Source of the DNA: Aralia elata
Lineage: Eukaryota > Streptophyta > Magnoliopsida > Apiales > Araliaceae
Assembly (NCBI GenBank): GCA_034770075.1
Contig: CM068379.1
Span: 26,349,506-26,413,505 of the forward strand
DNA length: 64,000 nucleotides
Reading direction: 5' to 3'
Made by a program: the position numbers and the translations under genes. This document shows positions 21,446 through 33,761 of the stretch, piece by piece. The notes beneath the pieces were generated by a model. The model was not told the origin of the DNA. It searched no databases and saw only the letters and a program-made list of their open reading frames with translations. Within the stretch, counting starts at the first letter, position 1. Every line of letters starts with the position of its first letter.

Positions 21446-23369
21446 TGAAAGTAATTTGCCCTCAAGCCAATTACATTTGATGTAATAACCATTTACTTTG
21501 TAATCTTATTCAAATATTAATAATAATATAAAAGGCATATTTTATCCATGTTAATTGGTTGAATTAATAAATGTGATAAACCTATAGTTTTCGGGCAATG
21601 CTTTTAGAATCATGATGGGATCATGCTAGTGAGATCTAAATTCAAGAAAGCTCAAAATTAAAATGTTCCTAATCGCTAGATCACTAATATTGGGATTACT
21701 GATCCGGATAGATTAGTACATACTATGTTTGATCTTAAGAAAATGATGATTGATCTCATAATTATTTGTGTGGAGACACTAAAGCAAGTATGTAGGTGCT
21801 TATTGGAGAATAAGTTCACTGAACGTGACTCGCTTAAAGTACCCTAATGGAGTTTTATTCACTTGTCAATAGGTAGTTCTTAAAGTGATAGTAGTACAAG
21901 TGATCCTTGGACTTGAGATCATCATAGTACCTTGCGTATGTTAAGTTATACTTTGTCATATTCCTTAATATCTTAGTGTATGTTATAGGGTATGTACGGG
22001 TATAATAAAGTATACACGGAGGTAGGTGAATGATCGACAAATGATCTACCACTTCTGATAAAGGGAGAGAATATCCTATGCGATTTGATAAATGACAACT
22101 CAGAAATCCCTGGCCAGGGTTGAATGAAAATTAGAAAGGAGTTTCTAATTTACATTAATCAGAGTTGTGCATTCTTAAATCGAAATGCATATGATTAAAT
22201 AAAATAAGACTTGTCAGTAATTCCATGTCTTATATTTAATCGGGACATTGTATGGTAGAAAGATTGAATTGTACGGTAACTACTGCTGAATAGGTTCTAT
22301 GTGATTAAATGTTGACTTCATATTATACGGATAGTCATGATACATTATCGTAAGGTGTCACTCATGATATAGAATAAATATTATTTATTTATATATGAAT
22401 TAAAAGAGTTTAATTCATTATAAATAATATTAGAATAGTTCTAATTTATTTATTCTATGACCGGCATAATATTGAACCTAAAGGGTCACACCACAAAAAA
22501 GGAAATATATTATTTAGAAACAATTGGCTTAATAATAATAAATTAAGTATTTAATTTATTAGTATAATAAATTGAATAGCTTAATATTTATAATAATATA
22601 TTTGGAGAAATATTGAATTATAAATTAATAAGAGAAATATTCTTATTATTCTTATTATTATTATTATTTAATTCCTAATTAGATTGGGAATTGAATTAAT
22701 ACATTTATTGCTAAAGAGTTTAGTTGTAATAAATGCTCCTATAAATGCAAATGCAAATGAAATGAAAATGCAAGTGAAATTTTAATTTCTAGATTAATAT
22801 GTGTTACTTGCTTAATGTTGATTAAACAAGTAACATGTGTTATGTGTGAAATGAAGCTTACATGTGGGTTAGGAGAATATGTATACTTGTAAGTATACAA
22901 CAAGCATTATCAGATGAAAGGAAGGAAATAGGTTGAATGCTTGCATTATTGATTTGGTGGAGATCATGAGATGAACCCTAATAGAGATTAGAAATAAATC
23001 AATAATTGTTGTTCTTGGATTTCTTAAGAGTTAGAAAAGAAAGAACTATTTGGATTAACCATCCTTGATTTCTAGGAAATCATAATTTGTTTCTTCATTA
23101 ATCATTTCTTGGTGGATCACCTTTAGAGTGCTACATACACTTTGTAGCTTGAGTTTGATCCAAGGATTGAAGATTGGAGTAGCTTGAAGAAATCAAGAGA
23201 GGAGTAGATCTTGTAGCAGTTCAAGAGTTGAATCATCAAAGGTATTATCTCTTGTTAATCTTCATCAATTAATAGCTATGCATAAGGTGATTCATGGGTA
23301 AGTTGCAAAAATTTTAATTTCCATTTTCCGTTGCGTATTACAATTAGATTGTGATTTTGCAAACTTACA
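21446..23369 (+). repeat. Copia-1 3' LTR
   Basis: This 1924-bp LTR begins TGAAAGTAATTTGCC, ends CTTACA and is followed by the target duplication CTTAT. It is homologous to 1563-3475. Confidence 0.95.
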
Positions 23370-24424
23370 CTTATAGATTAAAGAAATATTCATGAATAAA
23401 GATTGATATATTTATTTACTGGGATGTGGAATGAATTGCTTAAATTGGACTATGAATTAGAAGGCTATTAGTAGTTGTTGTGTAGAGGTATAAGGAAGGG
23501 ATGTCAATAATGAAATCTGGACTAGGCTATGTCCAAATGGTTATGAAATCATGTTTCTAAAATTATGCACACTAAATGTTTGATTAAATGCTTCAATGAG
23601 GAAAATTAATCAAAATATATAAATTAATTGTTGTATATGTAAGATTTTGATACATATACGAATTTAAGATAACTCTATAGGTATGGGATATGTTAAAGTA
23701 AGCTAAGAAAGTAGTATGAGGTGATTAGAAAACCTGCAGAAAATAGCCCAGAAATGAACTTTGTCGATGTGGCGCGGCCGCGCCACATCCAAGTTTAAAT
23801 CGAGCGCTGTCGCGCCCTGTTTCAGTAAATAAGAACAAAGAACAGGCACGGTGCTGCCGCGCCGCTTCCAATGCTATTTACAGCGCTGCCGCGCCAATGC
23901 TGCTGAACTTCAAGAACAGTTAGTTTAATAAAGGAACTTGATGCATAGGTTTATTTACCTTTCAAGACTTGATATAAGAAACAAGAGGAAGTCTAAATTA
24001 CCCTAGTCATGAAATAATGTAACTAATTAGGAAGTTTATTAAAAACTTAAATGAAAGTTTAGGAATGAAACGATATTGTGAAACGAAACCAAATATGATT
24101 CTAAGTGTGAAACGTATAGGTTGATTAATCAACTTAAAACGTTCTAATGCGTTTTGAGTGAACTACATATTGCACGACGAGACCAAGTTAGAAGTTGAAT
24201 TAAGATTTATCAAAATAGACGTAAAGAGGCGTTGAACATATGCATGAACGTATCGTTTGCGCACTCGCATGAACAAAGATAGGCATGCGACATTTAAGCG
24301 TCGAAACGCCGTGGCAAGAAGTAGATGACTTAAGTGGTGTTTTAATCTCAGTTAATCAAACACTATAAGAAACGAATAAGAGTTTAGGTAAAGAAAGAAT
24401 GTGCCTTGACCATGTAACTAATTG
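23370..24424 (+). other. Probable gypsy LTR fragment, continuation of the left flank
   Basis: This is non-coding. It was continuous with 1-1562 before Copia-1 inserted. A stretch near 24170-24200 (GCACGACGAGACCAAGTT) resembles the reverse complement of Gypsy-4 LTR sequence near 57200, and both carry a GC-palindrome cluster. It is cut off where Copia-D begins. Confidence 0.45.
23769..23895. repeat. GC-palindrome cluster in LTR-like fragment
   Basis: It opens with the perfect palindrome GTGGCGCGGCCGCGCCAC, then has imperfect relatives GCGCTGTCGCGCC, GTGCTGCCGCGCC and GCGCTGCCGCGCC at 30-45 bp spacing. The core GCGCGGCCGCGC is also the word used in Copia-D. Confidence 0.88.
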
Positions 24425-24666
24425 ATGGTGATACAACAAAACAGTAATGTTCAATTTCTTAATAGGCATCAAATGTGATAAAGCAACATCTTAGATATTT
24501 AATACTTGTCTTGTGGTGACACAACAAACTCATATTAAATATTTAATACTTTATTATCTTACCATGCTAGAAGACGACATTCGATATTCCAAATATCTTT
24601 GAACGTTTAGGACTTAATATGATTTCTTTTAAGGGTTTGTTATTATTTGTCTCATCTTGATTAGCG

Positions 24667-24690
24667 CACACGCACACGCACACGCACACA

Positions 24691-24754
<64 letters not shown>
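24667..24754. repeat. (CA)n-(TA)n compound microsatellite
   Basis: A CA-rich run with some CGCACA units passes into a TA run in the Copia-D leader. The 73-codon frame over it is low complexity and not a gene. Confidence 0.92.
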
Positions 24755-25813
24755 AAATACACGTCATATTATTTAACATGCAAAGCATGTTGGAGAATAT
24801 ATAATATATACATAGTTAGCATGCACATATAGAATACTATATTCTACCCGGATTGATTATGGACTTTTTTTCTAGTTTAGTTTATTAGAGCCACCAAGTG
24901 AACCAAAAGGTCAAACCTAGGGTGCAAGAACGGAATTTAAATATAACTATTATATTTAAATCCCGGACTTCATTACAAAAGGGTCTTCAAGCGCTCCTTG
25001 CTCTTTTGTCTCCAATTCTTCAAGTAATTCTAACTAAACCTATTGCATTTACTATTTATAATAAATAGAAACCTTGATCAGCATTCAAGGGGAAGTACAT
25101 AGGAGGGAGATAGAATTTACATTAAGAAAAATTAGAGAAGACGACGTACGCAAACTCCATTTATAAAAACCCATTCATTCAAGCATCCTCATAAAATAAA
25201 ATCCAATCATCCATTGGTCAATAGTCCATAATCAATCCCATTTATTATCATACATATCACCATATGCATCAATAAATAACATTCATCTCATGAATAAGAA
25301 AAACATTTCATATATGCATTGATATCATTTAATGGGCAATTAAAAGTTTACTAGAAATCCAATTTTGAAACAAAAATAAACTCCTTTATTTTATTTTATC
25401 CAATTTTGAATAAAAATAAACTCCTTTATTTTTAATCAAATTTCAAATAAAAATAAACTCCTTTATTTTAATTAACATGGAATCCAATTTGAAGCTCAAA
25501 ATAAACTCTTTTATTTTAACTTAAAATTACTGGAAAAATAAAATATATTGAATCATATTCCTTATCAAAATAAACATCTTTATTTTTTAGGAAACATGGA
25601 ATCCTATTCTATATGTGAATAAACTCCTTTGTTCTAGAAAATATAGAATCCTATTCCAAAACAAAATAAACTCCTTTATTCTAGTTAACGTGGAATCCAA
25701 TTCCAAGTTAAAATAAAACTTTTAATTTTAATCATAATCTAATTCAAAATAAACCTTTTATCTTAATTAAAATAAATAAAATTAAAAATATTTTTTTTTT
25801 AAAATCTGCAGAC

Positions 25814-25902
25814 CGGCGCGGCCGCGCTCCAAAATAAACTAGGAGCAGCGCGGCCGCGCTACACCTCTAGAAACGATTTTTGGGTTAGGGCGAGGCCGCG
25901 CT
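25814..25902. repeat. GC-palindrome cluster in Copia-D leader
   Basis: GCGCGGCCGCGC occurs twice, plus one degraded copy, spaced about 35-50 bp. The spacers (TCCAAAATAAACTAGGAGCA) align with Copia-B leader spacers, but Copia-B has GCGCAGCTGCGC in the same places. Confidence 0.9.
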
Positions 25903-26005
25903 GCATCGCAGAGTTCGAAAAATTGATTTTGCCCAGAAAATTTGATCCAATCACATACCCATACATACTTGGAATCATCAAAATCAATAATTAGCACAAG
26001 GTTTT

Positions 26006-26017
26006 GCTCTGATACCA
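26006..26017 (-). other. Copia-D primer-binding site (initiator Met tRNA)
   Basis: The minus strand reads TGGTATCAGAGC, a perfect 12-base match to the consensus site for tRNA-iMet, one base from the LTR end. Confidence 0.92.
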
Positions 26018-26018
26018 T

Positions 26019-27089
26019 TGTTAAGTTTATATATAATGCGAGCATGCAATCAAATTACACAAATATAGCAGAAGTGCGATAAAATCAGATTTTAAAATTT
26101 TATACAAACCATCACCATGATCTTTCCTTGTGCTCAATTATCAATTAAACGAAAGAGATAGAGAAAAAGAATTATACTCTAGTAGAATCGTGCTTCATCG
26201 GGTACAAGTTCAACTCCAAATCCTTCGCCTTCTACTTGAATTCACCGGTTAAATTCCTTCCTTTGATCAACATTAGCCAATTAAGTGTTTGGCCTCTAGA
26301 GGTGATTCACCAAAGAATAATATGTATTCAAGAAGATGGGTGTTGGCAAAACCATAGTTTCTATCTCTATAGAAATTATAAGTACTCTCCCAACTATTGG
26401 AAGTGTGTCTTAATGTCTGACCCTTTTCCATAATAACACTTCTCTTATTTATAGATGTAGGTAACTGTCCTAAACTATTTAGGAATAGGGTTTTATTTTA
26501 ATTAAACTCTTTTAATTAATTAAACTCTGAATCCAATTAGGACTTTGTGAGAGTACTTGTATTAATTAATTCCAAACCCTTTTAGGAATTAAATAATCAT
26601 AATAGTAATAATAATAATAATAAGACTCCTCTTATTAATTTATATTTAATATTTTCAAAATATTAAATAATAAATATTAAGCTATTTAATTTATTCTATC
26701 TCCATAGATTAAATTAAATATACTTAACTTATTATTACGATTATGTCATTTACTTCTTAAATAAATATTTTACTTTTGCGATGTGACCCTTTAGGTTCTC
26801 CATATTAAACTGGTTGTGAATAAATCAATTAGAACAATTCTAACCTTATTTAAATAAATAAATTAAATTATTTAATTCATTTAAATAAATAATATTTATT
26901 GTACAATAAGGGTAAGCCCTTTTAGCGATCAACGACTTTCCAGATAATATAGATTTCAACATTAATCACAAAAGAACCTTTTAGTAAATAGTTACTGTAC
27001 AATTCAATCATTCTACTATACAATGTCCTAATCAAATACAAGATATGAAATTACTGTCAAGTCTTATTTTATTTAATTATATGTATTTC
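26019..27089 (-). repeat. Copia-D 5' LTR, truncated
   Basis: It begins TGTTAAGTTTATATA on the + strand and follows the Copia-C LTR closely until ATGTATTTC at 27089, where homology stops. About 700 bp of the LTR is missing. Copia-C is its closest relative in the window. Confidence 0.9.
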
Positions 27090-27104
27090 TTCACTATAGC
27101 TCCC

Positions 27105-28422
27105 TGACGCTGCCCCTGGGGTTACCTTGTGCTCTGTCTGAGAGATGGTTTCATCAGAGTCAGTCTCTTCATTTGTTGGATTATGAGGTGATGATGACAC
27201 CTTTGGATTGACGCTACATCACGGGCATTGAGTTCACTGGACAACGGGTTTCCCTCGATGTTGACATTTTATCGACCGCTGTTCGAGCCCTATTAGGATT
27301 TTTCTCCGTGCGATCGGGCCTTCAAGGCCCGCAGTGTTTGTTCCGTTGCTTTATCATTTGAGGCCATCCGAGGGGCCTTATCAGAGCCATTCTGGCCGAC
27401 CCTATTGAGCGTGATCGTCTTTTGCGGTGTCTCTTTCTGATCATTGTGAGGGGTTATTTTCTAGCGAACAACTCCGCTACAGTCCATTTTAGTCTAGTGG
27501 GAGCTCTTCGAGACGTTGATCGCATTGGAGATTACGATTGGGGATCATTCACCTTGGCATACTTTCTCCACAGGATGCGTCTTCATTCGGAGAGTTAGAC
27601 CGACGCTTGGCTCGGCTTCTTTCTATTTCTCCTGGTAGGTTCCTTTTCTGATTTTTTTCATTCGTTTCATTCTTTCAGTCTATTTGGGTTTTTGTCACTG
27701 TTCTGATGTAGTCGTTGTTGATATTTTAGTTTTTGGGCTTATGAGAGGCTCCCATGTCTTCGTCCATTCACCACTCTAGGCTTGGATACGTATCCTCGGG
27801 GTCGTCGGTGGCATCATACTACTTTCGAGGAGGTCCCAGTTTTGGGTAGCTTTGCACATTGCTGTCTTCCGCTGGAGTTGATTACTACCGTTGACGCGAC
27901 TTGGATTCCGTATTCATCGGAGCATCTGTCTGTCGATTTTGACGATGGCTTTTCGAGTGGGCCAGAGTTTGCATTATCCACTCGCCGGGTTCCAATGTTA
28001 TCATACGGAGGTTAGGAGCTCTATCTCGAAGAGCGAGCTTTCAGATGTGTCTTAGGGGAGATTCGTATCCCCTTTCACCTCTTTCGTCAAAGATCCTGGT
28101 CTGTTGATGTGCCGATTGTGAAGATTCTCCTGGAGGGCATGGATGGCTTCTTGTTATCTGATGGCCCTAGTACCTCAGAGGCTTTTATTGCTTGGTGGAG
28201 GCCCCAACAATTTGGTGCACATACTCATACTACTCATTTCTTAGGAGATCTCGTGTCGGGGTCACCGATGATGTCTGATTGAATGACCTGTGTTCGAGAG
28301 CCGACCCATCGGGATCAGATTGCTTGTTTGACTCGCCAGGTGGATCAGTTGTCCTTTCTTGTTCATGAGTTAAGAAGAGATCTAACAAAGGCTTTCACCC
28401 ATGATCCTGCTGGATTGGGCTC
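27105..28422 (+). pseudogene. Plant mobile domain (PMD) coding fragment, decayed
   Basis: Translation starts with a PMD-like block: ALSERW, then HLLDYEVMMTPLD, then ITGIEFTGQRV. This matches the PMD pattern of ERW, an HL...GEMT segment and a TPLD...ITGL segment. A later block reads FWAYERLPCLRPF, as in the PMD C-terminal part. Between them a T-rich stretch (27630-27740) may be an intron remnant. In-frame stops occur (near 27209, at 28012 and near 28280), and the final part (QIACLTRQVDQLSFLVHELRRDL) is coiled-coil-like. PMD proteins occur both as host nuclear proteins (MAIN/MAIL type) and inside plant transposons. The surrounding LTR context favours a transposon-borne copy. Confidence 0.7.
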
Positions 28423-28998
28423 TGTTAGGTTTGTATATAAAGCGAGCATGCAATCAAATTACACAAATATAGCGGAAGCGCGATCAAATCAAATTTTAAA
28501 ATTTTATACAAACCATCACCATGATTTTTCCTTATGCTCAATTATCAATTAAACGAAAGAGATAGAGAATAAGAATTATACCCTTGTAGAACCGTGCTTC
28601 CTCGGGTACAAGTTTAACTCCAAATCCTTTCGCGTTCTCCTTGAAATTCAGCGATTAAATTCCTTCCTTTGATCAACGTTAGCCACCCAAGTGTTTGGCC
28701 TCTAGAGGTGATCCACCAAGAAATAAGATGTATTCAAGAAGATGGGTGTTGGCAAAACCCTAGTTTCCATCTCTATAAAAATTGTAAGTACTCTCTCAAC
28801 TATTAGAAGTGTGTCTCACTGTCTAACCCTTTTCCATAATAAGACTTCTCTTATTTATAGATGTAGGTAACCCTCCTAAACTATTTAGGAATATGATTTT
28901 ATTTTAATTAAACTTTTTTAATTAATTAAACTCCTAATCCAATTAGGAATTTATGATAGTACTTTTATTAATTAATTCTCAAACCCTTTTAGAAATTA

Positions 28999-29039
<41 letters not shown>

Positions 29040-29428
29040 GACTCCTCTTATTAATTTATATTTAATATTTTCAAAATATAAATAATAAATATTAAGCTAT
29101 TTAATTAATTCTATCTCCATAGATTAAATTAAAAATACGTAATTTATTATTACGATTATGGATGTTATTTACTTCTTAAATAAATATTTTTCTTTTGCGG
29201 TGTGACCTTTAGGTTCTCCATATTAAACCGGTTGTGAATAAATCAATTAGAACAATTCTAACTTTATTTAAATGAATAAATTAAACTATTTAATTCATTT
29301 AAATAAATAATATTTATTCTACAATAAGGGTAAACCCCCTTAGCGATCAACGACTTTTCAGATAATATAGATTTCAATATTAATCACAAAAGAACCTTTT
29401 AGTAAATAGTTACCGTATAATTCAATCC
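28423..29428 (-). repeat. Copia-C LTR, left piece
   Basis: TGTTAGGTTTGTATATAAAGCG begins a copia LTR of the Copia-B/D type. It is interrupted at AATCC (29424-29428) by Gypsy-4 and resumes at 58914. The left flank GGGCTCTG resembles the start of the primer site, with the bases ATACCATTG missing. No target duplication matches across the whole LTR. Confidence 0.9.
28999..29039. repeat. (TAA)n microsatellite
   Basis: A pure TAA run in the Copia-C LTR. It is shorter in the equivalent place of the Copia-B and Copia-D LTRs. Confidence 0.9.
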
Positions 29429-29880
29429 TGTGACACCCCCAAATCTAGGTACTTCAATTCCTCAGATTTGATGTTCACTATATCATTCATTCATAACTAA
29501 CTACCCATAATAAAGAACAATTAAATTAAGCTGAATGAAATATCTTCCCACAATAGGGATTACAACTTAAAATCTCTTAAATAAACAAATCCCAGGTCAT
29601 CTACCTTTATTACATTGTTGCAGAATTAAAACATAAAAACTTAACTAGACTTATTACAAAGAACTGAAACAATTAGACTAAACATCTTCATTTGCTCATT
29701 TTGCCCTTGCCCTTGCTAGTGGACGGCTCATCCGACTTTTCAGGTTTAGTTGCAATGTTTTATGCAAGTGTGAGCAAACAATTGCCCACAAGTATGATAA
29801 CAATAACATTTATATAATTAACAGAATAGATCTTAGCTGAGAACAATAAAGGTTTGCTAGCCATTAAAGCATTTGATCAA
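29429..29880 (-). repeat. Gypsy-4 3' LTR, heavily deleted
   Basis: It begins TGTGACACCCCC. It matches 34770-35160 to about CTTAGCTGAG, skips to sequence matching 56955-57000 (CAATAAAGGTTTGCTAGCC), and then stops at CAACAATAA where pol begins. So there is one internal deletion and a second that removed the rest of the LTR, the polypurine tract and the end of pol. Confidence 0.85.
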
Positions 29881-32800
29881 CAATAAGGCGGCATTCCAAT
29901 GCTTGCGTGATAACTATTATTATAGGCAAACTCGACCAGTGGTAAATGGTCATCCCAGTTTTCTTTGAAGTCCATGACGCATGCGCGTAACATATCTTCT
30001 AACGTTTGTATTGTTCTTCCACTTTGACCATCAGTTTGGGGATGATACGTTGTACTCATTCGCAACTGCGTCCCCATACAAGCTTGCAGACTCCTCCAAA
30101 ATTTTGATGTGAAACGTGGATCTCTGTCTGACACAATTGAAACTAGAACTCCATGCCTTGAGATAATCTCCTTGACGTATAACTTCGCCAACTGATCTAG
30201 GGTGAACCGGATTTTGATCGGCAAGAAATGCGTTGATTTTGTTAATCGGTCCACTACAACCCATACTGCGTCATAACCCTTCTGAGTCGTTGGAAGCCCT
30301 ACCACAAAGTCCATTGTGATATGTTCTCACTTCCATTCTGGTATCTCCAAGGGCTGTAGCAAACCACTTGGGCTCTGATGTTCCGCTTTGACTTTCTGAC
30401 AAGTTAAGCACTTCGCAACACACTTAGCGACTTCTTTTTTCATATTTGGCCACCAGAAATGTTGTCGAAGATCCTGGTACATTTTTGTACTTCCCGGGTG
30501 AACTGAAAATCTTGAACTATGAGCTTCGTTCAAAATCTCGTCTCGGATCTCTTGCACTAACGGAACCCAGATTCTACCTTCAAATCTTAACAACCCTTCG
30601 CTATCAATTTTGAATTTAAGCACCTCACCGCCAAGCACCCATTTCCGTATTTTACCACACTCTTCATCCCGGAGTTGTGCCTCTTTTACCTTGTCCACCA
30701 GAGTTGATTGGGTTTCCATCTGAAATAATTTTTCATTCGACTCTACTGGACATTTCACCTCTAACTCCAACTTAGCCATTTTTGCGATGAGTTTCTCCTG
30801 AGCAGTTAACAAAGATAACTTCTCCCTACCCTTCATGCTCAAAGCGTCGGCAACTACATTAGCTTTCCCCGGATGGTATAGAATTTCACAATCGTAATCT
30901 TTGATCAATTCTATCCATCGTCTCTGACGCATATTTAAATCCTTCTGTGTGAAAATATACTTAATACTTTTATGGTCCGTGTATATCTCACACTTCTCCC
31001 CATAGAGATAGTGCCTCTAAAATTTTAAAGCAAACACCACGGCTGCTAGCTCTAGATCATGGGTCGGATACCCTTTCTCATAATCTTTTAATTGGCGCGA
31101 AGTATATACGATAACCTTACCATTCTGCATAAGAACGCAGCCTAACCCCTTGTGCGATGCGTCACTGTATACCACAAAATTCCATGTATTATCTGGTAAA
31201 GATAACACGGGTGCTGAAATTAAACGTCTCTTTAACTCCTGAAAACTTTCTTCGCATTTCTCTGTCCAAACGAACTTCACTGATTTCCTTGTCAAATTCG
31301 TCAACGGAGAGGCGATCCTGGAGAAATCTTGAATAAAACGCCTATAATAACCCGCCAATCCCAAGAAACTCCTTACTTCTGACGGTGTTTTCGGCTGATC
31401 CCAGTTCATCACAGCTACCACTTTTGCCGGATCCACCAAAATCTCGTCCCTATCAATAACATGCCCCAGGAATTGGACACGCTCCAACTAAAATTCACAT
31501 TTGAAGAATTTCGCATACAATTTCTCCCTCCTTAACGCTTCCAAAGTCACCTTCAGGTGTTCCACATGCTCTTCCTGAGTTTTGGAATATACCAGAATAT
31601 CGTCTATAAATACCACTACGAATTTATCCATTAAACACTCTATTCATTAAATCCATAAACGCTGCAGGTGCGTTTGTTAAACCAAATGACATAACTAAAA
31701 ACTCATAGTGGCCATATCTAGTTCGGAATGTTGTCTTTGGTATGTCTTCCTTTCTCACTTTCAACTAATGGTACCCGCTTCGCAGATCTATCTTTAAAAA
31801 ATATCTCGCTCCCTTCAGCTGATCGAACAGGTCATCAATCCTTGGCAACAGATACTTGTTTTTAATCGTGACCTTGTTCAACTCTCTATAATCAATGCAA
31901 AGACGCATTGATCCGTCTTTCTTCTTAATAAATAATATCGGCGCTCCCCACGACGAAACGCTCGGTTGGATATACTTCTTGTCTAGCAGCTCTTGCAGTT
32001 GCACCATCAACTCCTTCAACTCTACCGGAGCCATTCGATACGGGGCTTTTGATATAGGGGTTGTTCCCGATGCTAGATCAATCACAAACTCAATTTCCCT
32101 ATCTGGTGGTAGTCCCGGCAAATCATCAGGGAACACGTCCGTAAAATCCCTAACTACCGGTATCTCCTCCAGCTTTGCACCCACCTTTCGTGTATCAACT
32201 ATGTAGGCTAGATATCCTACACATCCCTGCCTCAGCATCTTCCTGGCCTGCATCATCGTCAGATAACTCGCTTGTCTAGGCGACTTTCTGCCATAAAACA
32301 CTACCTTTGACGGAGTCATAAGGTTCACACACTTCTTTTGGCAATCAATAGTTACCCCATGATTGAACAACCAATCCATTCCTAGAATAACGTCAAACTC
32401 TCCAAGTCGAATTGGAATTAGGTTTACCGTCATCACATGGCCCTTAATATCTAACTGACAGTTCTTGTATACAAACTTAACAGGAATCACTTCCCTATTC
32501 ACAATTTCTATGTTCATAGGGTAATCTAGTTCTTCCTGTGGTAACTCTAATTTCCTAGCAAAATCATTGGATATAAAGGAACACATAGCACCCGAATTAA
32601 ATAATACATAATCATCTACATTATTGACCAGAATGATACCTGATACCACATCCCTGGACTACACAGCATCCTGCACCGTCATGTTAAATATTCGGGCAGT
32701 AGGTTGGTTGGATGGCGTCGGTCCAGAGATAGTTAAGTTGCCTCAACTACTGTTTCCCTTTCCTCCGCTTACTCCTCCTGAAGCTTTCTTCGGGCAATCT

Positions 32801-33761
32801 CGATCAAGGTGATCCTTCGATCCACAAGTAAAGCATGCACCTTTTTTCGAACTGGGGCAATTTGGCGCAATGTGACCTTCTTGACCATAATTAAAGCATA
32901 CCCTTCTGCCCTTCAAGCAAACACCCACATGATTCTTCCCCCAGTTACTGCACGCCTCCACCCTCTTCTTCTGATTTCCTTGCTGACTTCCCACAGAAAC
33001 GTTATCATTCCACTTTCTCTTCTGTCCACTGCCACCATGGCTACTACTTGCCTTATTCTCATTTTCATTCTTCTTCTTCCTTTGCTCCTGATTGTACTTA
33101 GATAGAGCATCACTACCTCCTTCGGCGATAATCGCCTTCTCCAGCACTGCCGCAAATGAATTCAATTGGAACATCAAAACCCGACTAAACAACTAGGGCT
33201 TCAGTCCCTGCTCAAACCTTCTAGCTTTCTCTTATCTGTATTGACTTGATATGGCGCAAACCTCGCCAACTCGTTAAATCTTGCCGCATATTCTGGCACC
33301 GTCATCGTACCCTGCTTTAACTCCAGAAATTGCACCTCCATCTGATTATGTGCACTCGTCGGAAAATATGTTTCGAAAAACATCTCCTTAAATCTATCCC
33401 ACAGAATTACCCCTTGACCACCTCGAGTTTTGTTAGCTTGCCACCAATAGCTAGCTTCTGATTTCAGCATAAATGTTGCAAACGCAGTCTTCTGATCCTC
33501 GCTGACCCTAGCGACGTCAAAAACTTTTTCCATCTCCATGACCCATGTTTGGGCTTCAATCGGATCCATAGACCCTTGAAATTCTGGGGGTCCAACAGCC
33601 TTAAAGTCTTTGAAAGTCGTGGCCTGAGCTTGGGGTTAGTTTGCAAATGCTCCCATTAATAAATCCACCAACTGCTGCATTGGATTGGCGTTGGTTTCGT
33701 CATTGTTGTTTGTAGATCCCTCAGGAGTCTGTTGACGTGTTGGTCTTCTTCTTGGCGGCAT
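29881..33761 (-). pseudogene. Gypsy-4 gag-pol, many stops, truncated integrase
   Basis: It starts at MPPRRRPTRQQ (33761). The gag domain (FATFMLKSEASYWW) is followed by three zinc knuckles, of which only CFTCGSKDHLDRDC keeps all ligands; the other two have a Cys changed to Trp or Tyr. The protease reads VLFNSGA where DSG is expected, so the catalytic Asp is lost. RT has MRLCIDYRELNK and FIDDIL; RNase H has VVYSDASHKGLGCVL; integrase has CLTCQKVKAEH, MDFVVGLP and SDRDPRF. The frame ends abruptly after YHASIGMPPY, before the last part of integrase. Stops mostly sit at former Trp, Gln or Arg codons. It is non-functional. Confidence 0.9.

Larger units (their letters stand above)
1563..23369 (+). 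mobile_element. Copia-1: Ty1/copia LTR retrotransposon, split by a nested Athila element
   Basis: The LTRs at 1563-3475 and 21446-23369 both begin TGAAAG and end CTTACA. Perfect 5-bp target duplications CTTAT lie at 1558-1562 and 23370-23374. A degenerate initiator-Met-tRNA primer site follows the 5' LTR and a purine tract precedes the 3' LTR. Without the nested 8268-20607 element and its AAGGT duplication it would be about 9.5 kb. The gag-pol order (gag, protease, integrase, RT, RNase H) is that of copia. Five in-frame stops make it non-autonomous. It is related to Copia-B, Copia-C and Copia-D in this window. The long LTRs (1.9 kb) and 1.6-kb leader are family traits. Confidence 0.95.
24425..27089 (-). 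mobile_element. Copia-D: truncated copia 5' end (leader, primer site, partial LTR)
   Basis: On the minus strand this is a 5' LTR (27089-26019, missing its first part), primer site and leader. Gag and pol are absent. The leader matches 41500-42300 of Copia-B, including AGGTCAAACCTAGGGTGC and the TTGTG...CACAA words. Both ends are truncations, so no target duplication is expected. Confidence 0.88.

Noticed and set aside
24567..24788. 73-codon minus-strand frame rich in Cys and Val
   Set aside because: It is a translation of the CA/TA microsatellite.
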